The position numbers and the translations under genes were made by a program. DNA of 64,000 nucleotides. It comes from Streptacidiphilus pinicola. Lineage in GTDB: Bacteria > Actinomycetota > Actinomycetes > Streptomycetales > Streptomycetaceae. Below, in pieces: positions 54,656 to 63,553 of the stretch. Where the stretch lies: NCBI RefSeq assembly GCF_003258295.1, contig NZ_QKYN01000072.1, positions 1 to 64,000 of the forward strand, in the 5' to 3' direction. Positions within the stretch are counted from its first letter, which is position 1. Every line of letters starts with the position of its first letter. Below the pieces are notes generated by a model. The model did not search any database. It was not told the origin of the DNA and worked only from the letters and a program-made list of their open reading frames with translations.

Positions 54656-56788
54656 TCAGCCCAGGCTCGCCGTGGCGCGCGTGTAGCGGGCGAAGATCCG
54701 GGTCGGGACGGTGCTGGTGGGCTGGGCGGCCGGGGCGCCCATGACGCCGGTGAGCGGGAGCATCAGGCCGTTGTTCGGGTCGGCGTGGAACATGGTGACC
54801 GCGGTGACGGACTGTCCGGTGTAGCCGATGAACCAGCCGGAGGTCGCGTCCAGCATCGTGCCCGCCTTGCCGGCCACCTCGACGCCGGGGAGCCTGGCGC
54901 CCTGGGCCGCGCCGGAGGCGACGGACTCGGTGAGGGCGGAGTCCACCTCGTGCGCCACGTCGGCGGTCATCACCTGCACCGGCTGCGGCCGGTCGACGCC
55001 GACGTCGTGCCCGCTGAACAGCAGCCGGGAGACCGAGTACGGCTCGACGTGGCGGCCCTCGCCGGGGAACGCGCCGTAGGCATCGGCCATGCGGATCGCG
55101 CTGGGCGTGGAGTTGCCCAGCGGGAAGACCGGGACCGGCTCGCCCATGCTGGCCGGCAGCAGACCGAACTTCTCCACGGTGCCGCGCAGTTGGGTGAGGC
55201 CGACGTCCATGCCGAGCTGCGCCATCGGACCGTTGATCGAGTCGACCACGGCCTGGTGCAGCGTGACCTTGCCGAAGGAGCGGCCGCCGTCGTTGTTGAT
55301 CTTGACGAGCTGGCCGTCCTTGTTCCAGTACGGGCCCTCCGGCGTCTGCACCGGCATCTTGTTGTCGCCGTCGTAGACCGAGGTGCCGCTGACCGGCGTT
55401 CGCGACCCGCCTGGCTGGAGCTGGACGCCGTCGGTCAGGCCCGCGGCGTAGACGAGCGGCGTGAACGCCGTACCGACGGGCACCGTCGCGGTGTTGGCGT
55501 CGTCGAAGCCCTGTTTCACGTAGTCCGGGCCGCCGTAGACGGCGAGGATCCGGCCGTCGGCGGCGACGGTGGCCGCGCCGAAGGAGACGTCCTTGTCCGC
55601 GGGCCGCTTCGCCGGGTCGAGCCCCTTCGACGCCGCCTTGACCGACGCCGCCAGCGCGGTGACCCGCCGCTTCTGGAAGGTCGTGTAGATCTGGTAGCCG
55701 CCGAGGTCGAACAGCCGCGGGTCCACGGAGGAGTGCGCGGTGACGTACTGGGTGGCCAGGTCGACGAGGTAGCCGGTCTGGCCGGTCAGGCCGCCCTGCA
55801 GCCGGGGCTGGATAGGCTCGGGGAAGGTCGTGTACTGGGCCCGCTGCGCCGGGGTCAGCTGGTGGATCACCACCATCCGGTCCAGGATCCACTTCCACCG
55901 GGTGACGGCCCGCTGCTGGTTGTCGGGGCTGATCGCCGGGTCGTACATCCCGGCGCCCTTGAGCAGGCTGGCCAGGAAGGCGCCCTGGCTGACGTTGAGT
56001 TGGGAGACGTCCACGCCGTAGTAGGCGCGGGCGGCGCGCTCGATCCCGTAGGTGCCGCGGCCGAACCAGCTGGTGTTCAGGTAGCCGTCGAGGATCTGGT
56101 CCTTGCTGAGCTTGGAGTCCAGCTTGATCGCGATGAACGCCTCGGTGAGCTTGCGGGTCACCGTCTGCTGCTGGTTGAGGTAGACGTTCTTTACGTACTG
56201 TTGGGTGATCGTCGAGCCGCCCTGGGTGTCGCCACCCTTGATCATCTCGTAGACCGCGCGCATCATGCCGCGCGGGGAGACGCCGTCGTCGGAGTAGAAG
56301 GTCTCGTTCTCGGCGGCGAGGATGTCCCACTGGACGGGCTTGGGTATCTGCCCCAGCGGCACGGCCTGGCGGTCCACCGGCCCGGTGCGGGCCATCTCGG
56401 TGCCGTCGGCCCAGTAGTAGACGTTGACCTGCTGGGTGGCGAAGGTGTTGAGGTTCTTCGGGATGTCCGTCATCGCGAAGGCGATCCCGGTGGTCGCCAC
56501 CAGCGCGATGATCAGGTACGCGGCACCACCGAGCCACTGCCGCCAGGACGGCATCCAGCGCCGCCAGCCGACCCGGCCGGGGCGCGGGTACTCCCATGCC
56601 AGCCGTCGGCCGACCCGCAGCAGCCACCGTCCCACCGGCCCGAGCCGGCGCCCGAGCGGACCCAACCGCCGTCCGAGCGGCTCCAGCCGACGTCCGGCCG
56701 ACCGCGCCCACTCCGCTGTCCGCTCGATCCACACCCGCACGTGCACCACCCCTACGTCCAAGGGCGCCCCGCCCCGACCCGGGCACAT
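54656..56788 (-). CDS. GT51 peptidoglycan glycosyltransferase with degenerate transpeptidase domain
   Basis: A class A PBP of up to 710 residues. The N-terminus is Arg-rich (RRLEPLGRRLGPLGRRLG tandem) before a TM near residue 90. The GT51 domain is intact: AAENETFYSDDGVSPRG, GGSTITQQYVKN, NTSWFGRGTYGIERAA. In the transpeptidase part the SxxK motif reads GTAFTP (Thr440, Thr443), SxN is SIN and KTG is KAG (Lys641). The acylating Ser and the general-base Lys are thus missing. It probably polymerises glycan but does not crosslink. ATG 56788 is used; GTG 56749 or 56746, after AGGGG, is a real alternative. Confidence 0.86.
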   Translation of the reverse strand: MCPGRGGAPLDVGVVHVRVWIERTAEWARSAGRRLEPLGRRLGPLGRRLGPVGRWLLRVGRRLAWEYPRPGRVGWRRWMPSWRQWLGGAAYLIIALVATTGIAFAMTDIPKNLNTFATQQVNVYYWADGTEMARTGPVDRQAVPLGQIPKPVQWDILAAENETFYSDDGVSPRGMMRAVYEMIKGGDTQGGSTITQQYVKNVYLNQQQTVTRKLTEAFIAIKLDSKLSKDQILDGYLNTSWFGRGTYGIERAARAYYGVDVSQLNVSQGAFLASLLKGAGMYDPAISPDNQQRAVTRWKWILDRMVVIHQLTPAQRAQYTTFPEPIQPRLQGGLTGQTGYLVDLATQYVTAHSSVDPRLFDLGGYQIYTTFQKRRVTALAASVKAASKGLDPAKRPADKDVSFGAATVAADGRILAVYGGPDYVKQGFDDANTATVPVGTAFTPLVYAAGLTDGVQLQPGGSRTPVSGTSVYDGDNKMPVQTPEGPYWNKDGQLVKINNDGGRSFGKVTLHQAVVDSINGPMAQLGMDVGLTQLRGTVEKFGLLPASMGEPVPVFPLGNSTPSAIRMADAYGAFPGEGRHVEPYSVSRLLFSGHDVGVDRPQPVQVMTADVAHEVDSALTESVASGAAQGARLPGVEVAGKAGTMLDATSGWFIGYTGQSVTAVTMFHADPNNGLMLPLTGVMGAPAAQPTSTVPTRIFARYTRATASLG

Positions 56789-56970
56789 TAACCCCCGGAC
56801 CTGTGCACGCGCCCCTCACGTCTCATGGACGTGACCTTCACCATGAACGGTTGCCTGCGAACCGGTGGGTAGGCGCCAGGTAAGGGCTTCCGGGCCCGTG
56901 CGGGGCGGGGGCCTGCGGAATCGGATTTCGTGCCTGGGCAGGTGGTCCGCTACAGTAATGCTCGTTGCAC

Positions 56971-57044
<74 letters not shown>

Positions 57045-57057
57045 CTGGTGAACGTGG

Positions 57058-57095
57058 GTGAGGGGCGGTCTTCCGTGAGGAAGACCGCCCCTCAC
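57058..57095 (+). terminator. Terminator after tRNA-Pro (first copy)
   Basis: Perfect 17-bp arms GTGAGGGGCGGTCTTCC (57058-57074) and complement (57079-57095) with a GTGA loop, 13 bases after the tRNA. Confidence 0.88.
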
Positions 57096-57198
57096 CCGTG
57101 TTCCGGGGGGTGGGCCCTAGCGGATCTCATATGCGACAGGGCTAGGATCCCGGAATCCGATCGCGTGATGACCCTGCTGCGGCAAGGAGTGGGCAACC

Positions 57199-58848
57199 AT
57201 GACACTCGAAGATTCCAACGGCGGCCGTGCCGCCGCACGCCGGGCTGCGCGCGGCAAGTCGGCTCCGAACGGCCCTTCCCTCCCGAACGGCGCCGGAAGG
57301 CGCAAGCAGAAGCCCAAGCAGCGGGCGAAACGAATAGCGATGGGCGTCAGCGGGTTCGTGATACTCGTCGCGGCCGCCGGGTGCGCCTGGGTCTACCAGC
57401 TCGACAGCAACATCCAGCACAGCGCCCTGGACACCGGCACGCAGCCGCAGAAGGGCAAGGTCATCCCGGGCGCGCTGAACATCATGGTGATCGGCTCCGA
57501 CACCCGTAACGCGGCGGCGGACTCCAGCATCGGCGGCCAGGACTACTCGCTGCCGCACGCCGACGTGGAGATGCTGGTCCACGTCTCGGCGGACCACCAG
57601 AACGCCACCGTGATGAGCATCCCGCGCGACACGGACGTGCAGATCCCGCCGTGCAAGGACAGCAAGGGCGTCACCCACACCTTCGGGACGCACGACCAGA
57701 TCACCAACAGCCTGAACTACGGACCCGGCTGCACCGTGTCGGCCGTCAACGCCCTCACCGGCGTCCACATCGACCACTTCATGGTGGTGGACTTCGCCGG
57801 CGTGGTGAACATGTCCGACGCCGTCGGCGGCGTCCAGGTCTGCGTCAACCACAACGTCTACGACCCGGGCTCCCACCTCAAGCTCTCGACCGGCACGCAC
57901 ACCCTGGTCGGCCAGGGCGCCCTCGCCTTCATGCGCAGCCGGCACGCGTTCGGCACCGGGAGCGACGTCGACCGTACGCAGACCCAGCACATCTACCTCA
58001 GCGCCCTCATCCACAAGATGAAGAGCGCGAGCACGCTGGCCGACCCGACCAATGTCTTCAGCCTGGCCGAGGCCGCCTCGCACGCGTTCATCGTCGACAA
58101 CGACCTGAGCGGTGTGACCAACCTGATCAGCCTGGCCAACACGATGGGCGGGATCCCGACCAACCACATCACCTTCGCGACGATGCCCACCGCCGCGGAC
58201 CCGTACAACCCGAACGCCTGGCTGGTGCCGGGTCCGGGTGCACAGGACCTCTTCGACGCGATCGCCAACGACCAGTCCCTGTCGGGCGGCTCCTCCGCGC
58301 CGAAGCCGACGGCGAGTTCGACCGCCTCGGCGACGCCGACCGTGGACCCGTCCACGGTCGAGGTGCACGTCCTCAACGGCACCGGGGTCACCGGCCGCGC
58401 GGCCGCGGTGGGCAGCGAGCTGACGGGCAAGGGCTACTCCAACACGGTCGTCGAGCACACCAGCCCGGGCGTGGTGAGCGCGAGCAAGGTGGAGTACTCG
58501 ACCGCGGACCCGCAGTACAAGCGCGAGGCGCAGCAGGTGGCCGCCGCCCTCGGCCTGCCCTCCTCCTCCCTCACCACGGCCTCCGGCATCACCACCGTCC
58601 ACGTGGTCGTCGGCCCCGACCTGAAGGTCGGCAGCGGCTCGGGCTCGAAGCCCCCGGCGGACGTCAGCAAGGCGACCGCCGGCGCCCACACCGAGAACGC
58701 CGGCGACACGGTCAAGTGCGCCCAGGCCACCCCCTTCCCCCTCGGCGGCCTCCCGGCCTCGGCCGCGGCCTACCAGGGCCTCACCGTCGAGCAGGCCTAT
58801 GCCCTGGCCACCAAGAACGGCATCCCGGACTCGGACAAGGTCAAGTAG
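57199..58848 (+). CDS. LytR-CpsA-Psr (LCP) family cell-wall ligase
   Basis: A 549-residue protein. A basic start (RRKQKPKQRAKR) and TM near residues 48-68 are followed by the LCP domain: NIMVIGSDTRN, LPHADVEMLVHV, ATVMSIPRDTDVQI (catalytic Arg/Asp), FMVVDFAGVVNM and ALAFMRSRHAF...DVDRTQTQHIYL. A LytR_C domain follows (VEVHVLNGTGVTGRAAAV). The end is DGVK-like and hydrophilic. It shares the overall plan of the LCP protein at 38029, with a different TM and tail. It lies between two identical tRNA-Pro genes. Confidence 0.93.
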   Translation: MTLEDSNGGRAAARRAARGKSAPNGPSLPNGAGRRKQKPKQRAKRIAMGVSGFVILVAAAGCAWVYQLDSNIQHSALDTGTQPQKGKVIPGALNIMVIGSDTRNAAADSSIGGQDYSLPHADVEMLVHVSADHQNATVMSIPRDTDVQIPPCKDSKGVTHTFGTHDQITNSLNYGPGCTVSAVNALTGVHIDHFMVVDFAGVVNMSDAVGGVQVCVNHNVYDPGSHLKLSTGTHTLVGQGALAFMRSRHAFGTGSDVDRTQTQHIYLSALIHKMKSASTLADPTNVFSLAEAASHAFIVDNDLSGVTNLISLANTMGGIPTNHITFATMPTAADPYNPNAWLVPGPGAQDLFDAIANDQSLSGGSSAPKPTASSTASATPTVDPSTVEVHVLNGTGVTGRAAAVGSELTGKGYSNTVVEHTSPGVVSASKVEYSTADPQYKREAQQVAAALGLPSSSLTTASGITTVHVVVGPDLKVGSGSGSKPPADVSKATAGAHTENAGDTVKCAQATPFPLGGLPASAAAYQGLTVEQAYALATKNGIPDSDKVK

Positions 58849-58922
58849 CCCCCACCGACCCGGCGGCCTCCCTCCCGACGGAAGGAGCCCGCCGGGTCCG
58901 GTAGAGTTACCTCTCGTTGCAC

Positions 58923-58996
<74 letters not shown>

Positions 58997-59006
58997 CTCC
59001 CGCAGT

Positions 59007-59053
59007 AACGGCCGGAGGCCCTGTCGATCCGATCGACAGGGCCTCCGGCCGTT
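59007..59053 (+). terminator. Terminator after tRNA-Pro (second copy)
   Basis: Perfect 22-bp stem (59007-59028 with 59032-59053) and a three-base loop CCG, ending in GTTT. It is the strongest hairpin in the window. Confidence 0.9.
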
Positions 59054-59109
59054 TCCGCTGCGCTCGTGCTGAGCGCACCGACCCCTGGGCCTGCGTCCAT
59101 GCCGGTCCT

Positions 59110-59877
59110 TCAGCGCTTGCGTGCCTCGATCAGGTGGCGGGTGGAGTGGGCCAGGAAGAGGCCGTCGCGGCGGATCTGGGCGTCCAGCTCGCGGAGGCGG
59201 TCGAGGTGGGTGGTGACGGAGAAGTCCGGGACGGTCCACAGGACCTTGCGGAGGAAGTAGACGACCGCGCCGATGTCGGTGAACTCCATGCGGAGGCGGG
59301 CGGTGCGCAGGTCGACGATGTCGAGGCCGGCGGCGCGGGCCTCGGCGGACTCGACGTCGGGGTGGCGGTCGGCGCCGGAGGTGGGCCAGGGGCCGAGGAA
59401 GTACTCGGTGAGCTCCAGGGAGGTGGCCGGGCCGACGTGCTGGGCGAAGTAGCTGCCGCCGGGGCGCAGCACGCGGGCGATCTCGTCGAAGTGGACGGTG
59501 GCCGGGTGGCGGGAGCTGACCAGGTCGAAGGCCGCGTCCGCGAAGGGGAGGGCGCGCTCGTCGGGGGTGTGCACGACCAGCGCGCCGCGGAGGTGGAGGC
59601 GGGCCTTGGCCTTGGCGAGGTTCGGCGGCCAGGACTCGGTGGCCGCCATGGTGGGCGGGAAGGTGTCGGTCGCGCCCGCGAGCACCTCGCCGCCGCCGGT
59701 CTGCAGGTCGAGCGCGGCCCGCGCGCCGCGCAGGCGTTCGCCCAGCAGCCGCTGGTACCCCCACGGGGGCCGCTCCTCGGTGGCGCGGCCGTCGAGCCAG
59801 GAGAAGTCCCAGCCCTCGACGGGGACGGAGTCGGCCTCGGCGACGAGCTCCTCGAAGGAGCGGGCGGAGTGGTCCAT
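59110..59877 (-). CDS. SAM-dependent methyltransferase (class I)
   Basis: A 255-residue Methyltransf_11-type protein. SAM motif I is ALDLQTGGGEVLAG, motif II/III includes LPFADAAFDLVSSRHP, and post-motif VLRPGGSYFAQHVGP follows. C-terminal RRDGLFLAHSTRHLIEARKR. Small-molecule or rRNA substrate not known; the SRHPATVHF segment is typical of a group often annotated as 23S rRNA RlmA-like or generic. ATG at 59877. Confidence 0.85.
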   Translation of the reverse strand: MDHSARSFEELVAEADSVPVEGWDFSWLDGRATEERPPWGYQRLLGERLRGARAALDLQTGGGEVLAGATDTFPPTMAATESWPPNLAKAKARLHLRGALVVHTPDERALPFADAAFDLVSSRHPATVHFDEIARVLRPGGSYFAQHVGPATSLELTEYFLGPWPTSGADRHPDVESAEARAAGLDIVDLRTARLRMEFTDIGAVVYFLRKVLWTVPDFSVTTHLDRLRELDAQIRRDGLFLAHSTRHLIEARKR

Positions 59878-59966
59878 GATCCGGAGTATGGCCCGGCCCG
59901 GCGGCGACGCGCGCGCGAAATACGCCCCGACGGCGCGCCGGAGCGGGCAGGATCGAGCCGAGGTCC

Positions 59967-60016
59967 AGTGCAGCGAAGTGCAGCCAAGTCCAGCGAAGTG
60001 CAGCGCAGTGCAGCGG
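59967..60016. repeat. Five tandem 10-bp repeats upstream of the ThDP enzyme gene
   Basis: AGTGCAGCGA, AGTGCAGCCA, AGTCCAGCGA, AGTGCAGCGC and AGTGCAGCGG run without gaps, ending 14 bases before the start codon at 60031. The last unit passes into the GGAGGG ribosome binding site. The 10-bp period is close to one DNA turn. Confidence 0.8.
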
Positions 60017-60030
60017 AGGGAGCGGAGCCC

Positions 60031-61785
60031 ATGGCCGACCGCACGGTCGCCGAGCAGATGATCACGGTCCTGCGCCAGGCCGGCGTGCAGCGCGTCTACG
60101 GGGTGGTCGGCGACAGCCTGAACCCCGTCGTCGACGCGATCCGGCGCACGGACGGCGCGATCGAGTGGGTGCACGTCCGCAACGAGGAGGCCGGGGCGTT
60201 CGCCGCCGCGGCCGAGGCGGAGACGACGGGGCGGCTCACCGTCTGCGCCGGCTCCTGCGGACCCGGCAACACGCACCTGATCCAGGGCCTCTACGACGCT
60301 CACCGCTCGCAGGTGCCGGTGCTCGGCCTGGCCTCGCACATCCCGTCCGCGCAGATCGGCACCGGCTTCTTCCAGGAGACCCACCCGGAGCGGGTCTTCG
60401 TCGACTGCTCCGGCTACTGCGAGATGGTCAGCACCCCGGCCCAGATGCCGCGGGTGCTGCGCACCGCGGTGCAGCACGCGCTCGGGCGGAGCGGGGTCGC
60501 CGTCGTGGCGTTCCCCGGCGACGTGGCCGCGCTGCCGGCGGCCCACCCGACGGGCGTCAGCGCGTTCCTGCAGCCGCACGAGCGGGCGACGCCGATGCCC
60601 GCGCAGGCGCAGGTCGAGGCGCTGGCGGAGGCGATCAACGGGGCGCGTAAGCCGGTGCTCTTCGCCGGCGCGGGCGTGCGCGGCGCGCACGCCGAGGTGA
60701 TGCGGCTGGCGGCGACGATCCAGGCGCCGATCGGCCACTCGCTGCGCGGCAAGGAGTGGATCCAGTTCGACAACCCCTACGACGTGGGCATGAGCGGCCT
60801 GCTCGGCTACGGCGCCTGCCACGACGCGCTGCACGAGGCGGACTTGGTGGTGCTGCTGGGCACCGACTTCCCCTACGACACGTTCCTGCCGGGCAAGCAC
60901 ACCGTCCAGATCGACCACGACCCGACCCGCTTCGGCCGCCGCACACCGCTGGACCTCGCCGTCCACGGCGACGTCGCGGCGACCCTGCGGGCCGTGCAGC
61001 CGCTGCTGAGGCAGCGTCAGGACCGGTCCTTCCTGGACGACATGCTGCGCCGCCACAGCGCCTCGTTGGAGCGGGTCGTCGGCGCGTACACCAAGAACAT
61101 CGAGCACCACACCCCGATCCACCCCGAGTACGTCGCAGCGATCCTCGACGACGTGGCCTCCGACGAGGCGATCTTCACCGTCGACACCGGGATGAACAAC
61201 GTCTGGGCCGCCCGCTACCTCACCCCCAACGGCCGCCGCCGCGTCATCGGCTCCTTCCTGCACGGCTCGATGGCCAACGCCCTGCCGCACGCGATCGGCG
61301 CGCAACTGGCGCACCCCGGCCGGCAGGTCGTGGCGCTGGCGGGCGACGGCGGGCTGGGCATGCTGATGGGCGAGCTGCTGACCCTGAAGAAGTACGCGCG
61401 GCGGGCGCCGGTGAAGGTCGTGGTCTTCAACAACGGCGCGCTCGGCATGATCAAGCTGGAGATGATGGTCAGCGGCTACCCCGAGTACGAGATCGACAAC
61501 GGCGACGTCGACTACGCCGCGATCGCCCGCGCCTGCGGCATCCACGGCATCCGCGTCACCAAGCCCGCGGAGGTGGGCGCGGCCCTCGCCGAGGCCTTCG
61601 CCACCCCGGGCCCGGCCCTCGTCGACGTGGTCACCGACCCGAACGCCCTCTCCCTTCCCCCGACGATCACCGCCGCCCAGCTCAAGGGCTTCGCCCTCGC
61701 CGCCGGCCGCACGGTCCTGGACGGCGGCGTCGGCAAGATGATCGACCTGGCCCGCAGCAACCTGCGGAACATCCCCAGGCCCTGA
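60031..61785 (+). CDS. Thiamine-diphosphate enzyme, pyruvate dehydrogenase (quinone)/PoxB-like
   Basis: A 584-residue ThDP enzyme. The catalytic Glu is in VHVRNEEAGAFAAAAEA near residue 50. The ThDP/Mg motif is LAGDGGLGMLMGE...VVVFNNGALGM near 440-475 (GDG...NN). The central domain (PVLFAGAGVRGAHAEV) fits FAD-binding POX types. The sequence is closest in character to pyruvate oxidase/PoxB and not to acetolactate synthase. It would turn pyruvate to acetate and CO2 and pass electrons to quinone. ATG at 60031 after GGAGGGAGCGGAG. Confidence 0.9.
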   Translation: MADRTVAEQMITVLRQAGVQRVYGVVGDSLNPVVDAIRRTDGAIEWVHVRNEEAGAFAAAAEAETTGRLTVCAGSCGPGNTHLIQGLYDAHRSQVPVLGLASHIPSAQIGTGFFQETHPERVFVDCSGYCEMVSTPAQMPRVLRTAVQHALGRSGVAVVAFPGDVAALPAAHPTGVSAFLQPHERATPMPAQAQVEALAEAINGARKPVLFAGAGVRGAHAEVMRLAATIQAPIGHSLRGKEWIQFDNPYDVGMSGLLGYGACHDALHEADLVVLLGTDFPYDTFLPGKHTVQIDHDPTRFGRRTPLDLAVHGDVAATLRAVQPLLRQRQDRSFLDDMLRRHSASLERVVGAYTKNIEHHTPIHPEYVAAILDDVASDEAIFTVDTGMNNVWAARYLTPNGRRRVIGSFLHGSMANALPHAIGAQLAHPGRQVVALAGDGGLGMLMGELLTLKKYARRAPVKVVVFNNGALGMIKLEMMVSGYPEYEIDNGDVDYAAIARACGIHGIRVTKPAEVGAALAEAFATPGPALVDVVTDPNALSLPPTITAAQLKGFALAAGRTVLDGGVGKMIDLARSNLRNIPRP

Positions 61786-61792
61786 GGAGGCC

Positions 61793-62722
61793 CTAGAACA
61801 CCGACCAGCCCGAGAGGGTGGTGAACGTGTCGAGCGCGGCGGCGGCCGCGACGGAGTTGCCGGCGGGGTCGAGGGCGGGGCCCCAGGCGCAGACGGCGGC
61901 GCGGCCGGGGAGGACGGCCAGGATGCCGCCGCCGACGCCGGACTTGCCGGGGAGGCCGACCCGGTAGGCGAAGTCGCCCGCGGCGTCGTAGGTGCCGCAG
62001 GTGAGCAGGATGGCGTTGATGCGCTTGGCCTCGCTGCGGGTGAGCAGCCGGGTGCCGTCGGCGCGCAGGCCGTGGCGGGCCAGGACCAGGCCGGTGCGGG
62101 CGAGGTCCGCGCAGGAGGCGGTGATCGCGCAGTGCGCGTAGTACTCGGCGAGGACCGTGTCGACCTCGTTGACCAGGTTGCCGTGGCTGGCGATGAAGTG
62201 TGCGAGCGCCGCGTTGCGGTGGCCGTGCTCGGCCTCGGAGGCGGCGACCTCCGCGTCGGTGCGCAGGGCCTCGTTGCCCGACTCCGCTCGCAGGAAGTCG
62301 ACGACCATGTCGGCCGCGTGTCCGTCCGTCAGGCTGTGCAGCCGGTCGGTCACGACGATCGCGCCCGCGTTGATGAACGGGTTGCGCGGGATGCCGTGCT
62401 CGGTCTCCAGCTGGATGAGCGAGTTGAACGGGTTGCCGGAGGGCTCCCGGCCGACGCGCTCCCACAGCTCGGTCTCACCGCCCTCCGCGAGGGCCAGTAT
62501 CAGCGTGAGCAGCTTGGAGATGCTCTGGATGGAGAACGGGCGCTCCCAGTCGCCCACGCCGTGGACCTCGCCCTCGACGGTGGCCAGGGCCATGCCGAAG
62601 GACTCCGCGTCCTCGCGGGCCAGGGCGGGGATGTAGTCGGCGACCCGTCCCCGGCCCTTGGTGCGCAGGGCGGCGGCCATGCAGGCGTCGAGCAGTTCCC
62701 GGTAGTCCACGGCGTTGTCCAC
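61793..62722 (-). CDS. glsA: Glutaminase A
   Basis: A 309-residue serine-dependent beta-lactamase-fold glutaminase (Gln to Glu and ammonia). The SxxK motif is in PFSIQSISKLLTL near residue 66. NPFNSLIQLE, NPFINAGAIVVTDR, FRAESGNE-like FLRAESGNEAL, NAILLTCGTYDAAGDFAYRVGLPGKSGVGGGI are all typical. GTG start at 62722 after a GGCGAGAA; alternatives further upstream lack conservation. It stands convergent to the ThDP enzyme gene with seven bases between. Confidence 0.93.
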   Translation of the reverse strand: MDNAVDYRELLDACMAAALRTKGRGRVADYIPALAREDAESFGMALATVEGEVHGVGDWERPFSIQSISKLLTLILALAEGGETELWERVGREPSGNPFNSLIQLETEHGIPRNPFINAGAIVVTDRLHSLTDGHAADMVVDFLRAESGNEALRTDAEVAASEAEHGHRNAALAHFIASHGNLVNEVDTVLAEYYAHCAITASCADLARTGLVLARHGLRADGTRLLTRSEAKRINAILLTCGTYDAAGDFAYRVGLPGKSGVGGGILAVLPGRAAVCAWGPALDPAGNSVAAAAALDTFTTLSGWSVF

Positions 62723-62836
62723 GCGGCCATTCTCGCCGAAGAAACCGGGGACACCCGACCACCGGATAGGTACGATGCGTGGGGCGTAGTTACTCGCCAG
62801 TAGGACAGCGACCGTGACCAGAAGGAGTGATCGTCC

Positions 62837-63508
62837 GTGCCCACGCTCGACCGCGACGGCGACGTCTTCGTCCTCGACATCGGAGACGGCGAGAACCGCT
62901 TCCACCCGGACTGGCTGGCCGCCGTGAACGGACTGCTCGACGAGGTGGAACAGGCCGAGGGGCCGAAGGCGCTGGTCACCACCGCGACGGGGAAGTTCTT
63001 CTCCAACGGCCTCGACCTCGACTGGCTCGTCGCCAACGCCGACCGGGCCGACTGGTACGTGGAGACGGTGCAGGCGCTGTTCGCGCGGGTGCTGGCGCTC
63101 CCCTTCGTCACCGTCGGCGCGCTCCAGGGCCACACCTTCGCGGCCGGCGCGATGCTCTCGCTCGCCCACGACCTGCGGGTCATGCGCGCCGACCGGGGCT
63201 TCTGGTGCCTGCCCGAGGCGGACATCAACATCCCGTTCACCCCCGGGATGTCCGCGCTGATCCAGGCCCGGCTCGCCCCGCAGACCGCCCACGCGGCCAT
63301 GGTCACCGCCCGCCGCTACGGGGGCCTGGACGCGCTGGCCGCCGGGATCGTCGACGCGACCGCCGACGAGGCGGGGCTGCGCACCGCCGCGATCGAGCTG
63401 GCCCGCGCGCAGGCCGCCAAGGCGGGCCCGACGGTCGGCACGATCAAGGAGCGGATGTACGCGCCGGTGCTGGAGACGCTGACCGAGAAGGGCGCCTCGC
63501 TGGGCTGA
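62837..63508 (+). CDS. Enoyl-CoA hydratase/isomerase family protein
   Basis: A 223-residue crotonase-fold protein. The first oxyanion-hole segment is ATGKFFSNGLDLDWL near residue 55, the second is ALQGHTFAAGAMLSLAHDL near 98, and PEADINIPFTPGM near 127 carries the likely catalytic Glu or Asp. Short length and FSNGLDLDW resemble Delta3-Delta2-enoyl-CoA isomerases (plant ECI-like) rather than full hydratases. GTG start at 62837 with AAGGAG upstream. Divergent from glsA. Confidence 0.87.
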   Translation: MPTLDRDGDVFVLDIGDGENRFHPDWLAAVNGLLDEVEQAEGPKALVTTATGKFFSNGLDLDWLVANADRADWYVETVQALFARVLALPFVTVGALQGHTFAAGAMLSLAHDLRVMRADRGFWCLPEADINIPFTPGMSALIQARLAPQTAHAAMVTARRYGGLDALAAGIVDATADEAGLRTAAIELARAQAAKAGPTVGTIKERMYAPVLETLTEKGASLG

Positions 63509-63553
63509 CCGGCCGAGCCCCGCTCAGTCGTCCCCGTCTCAGCCGCTCCCGCC

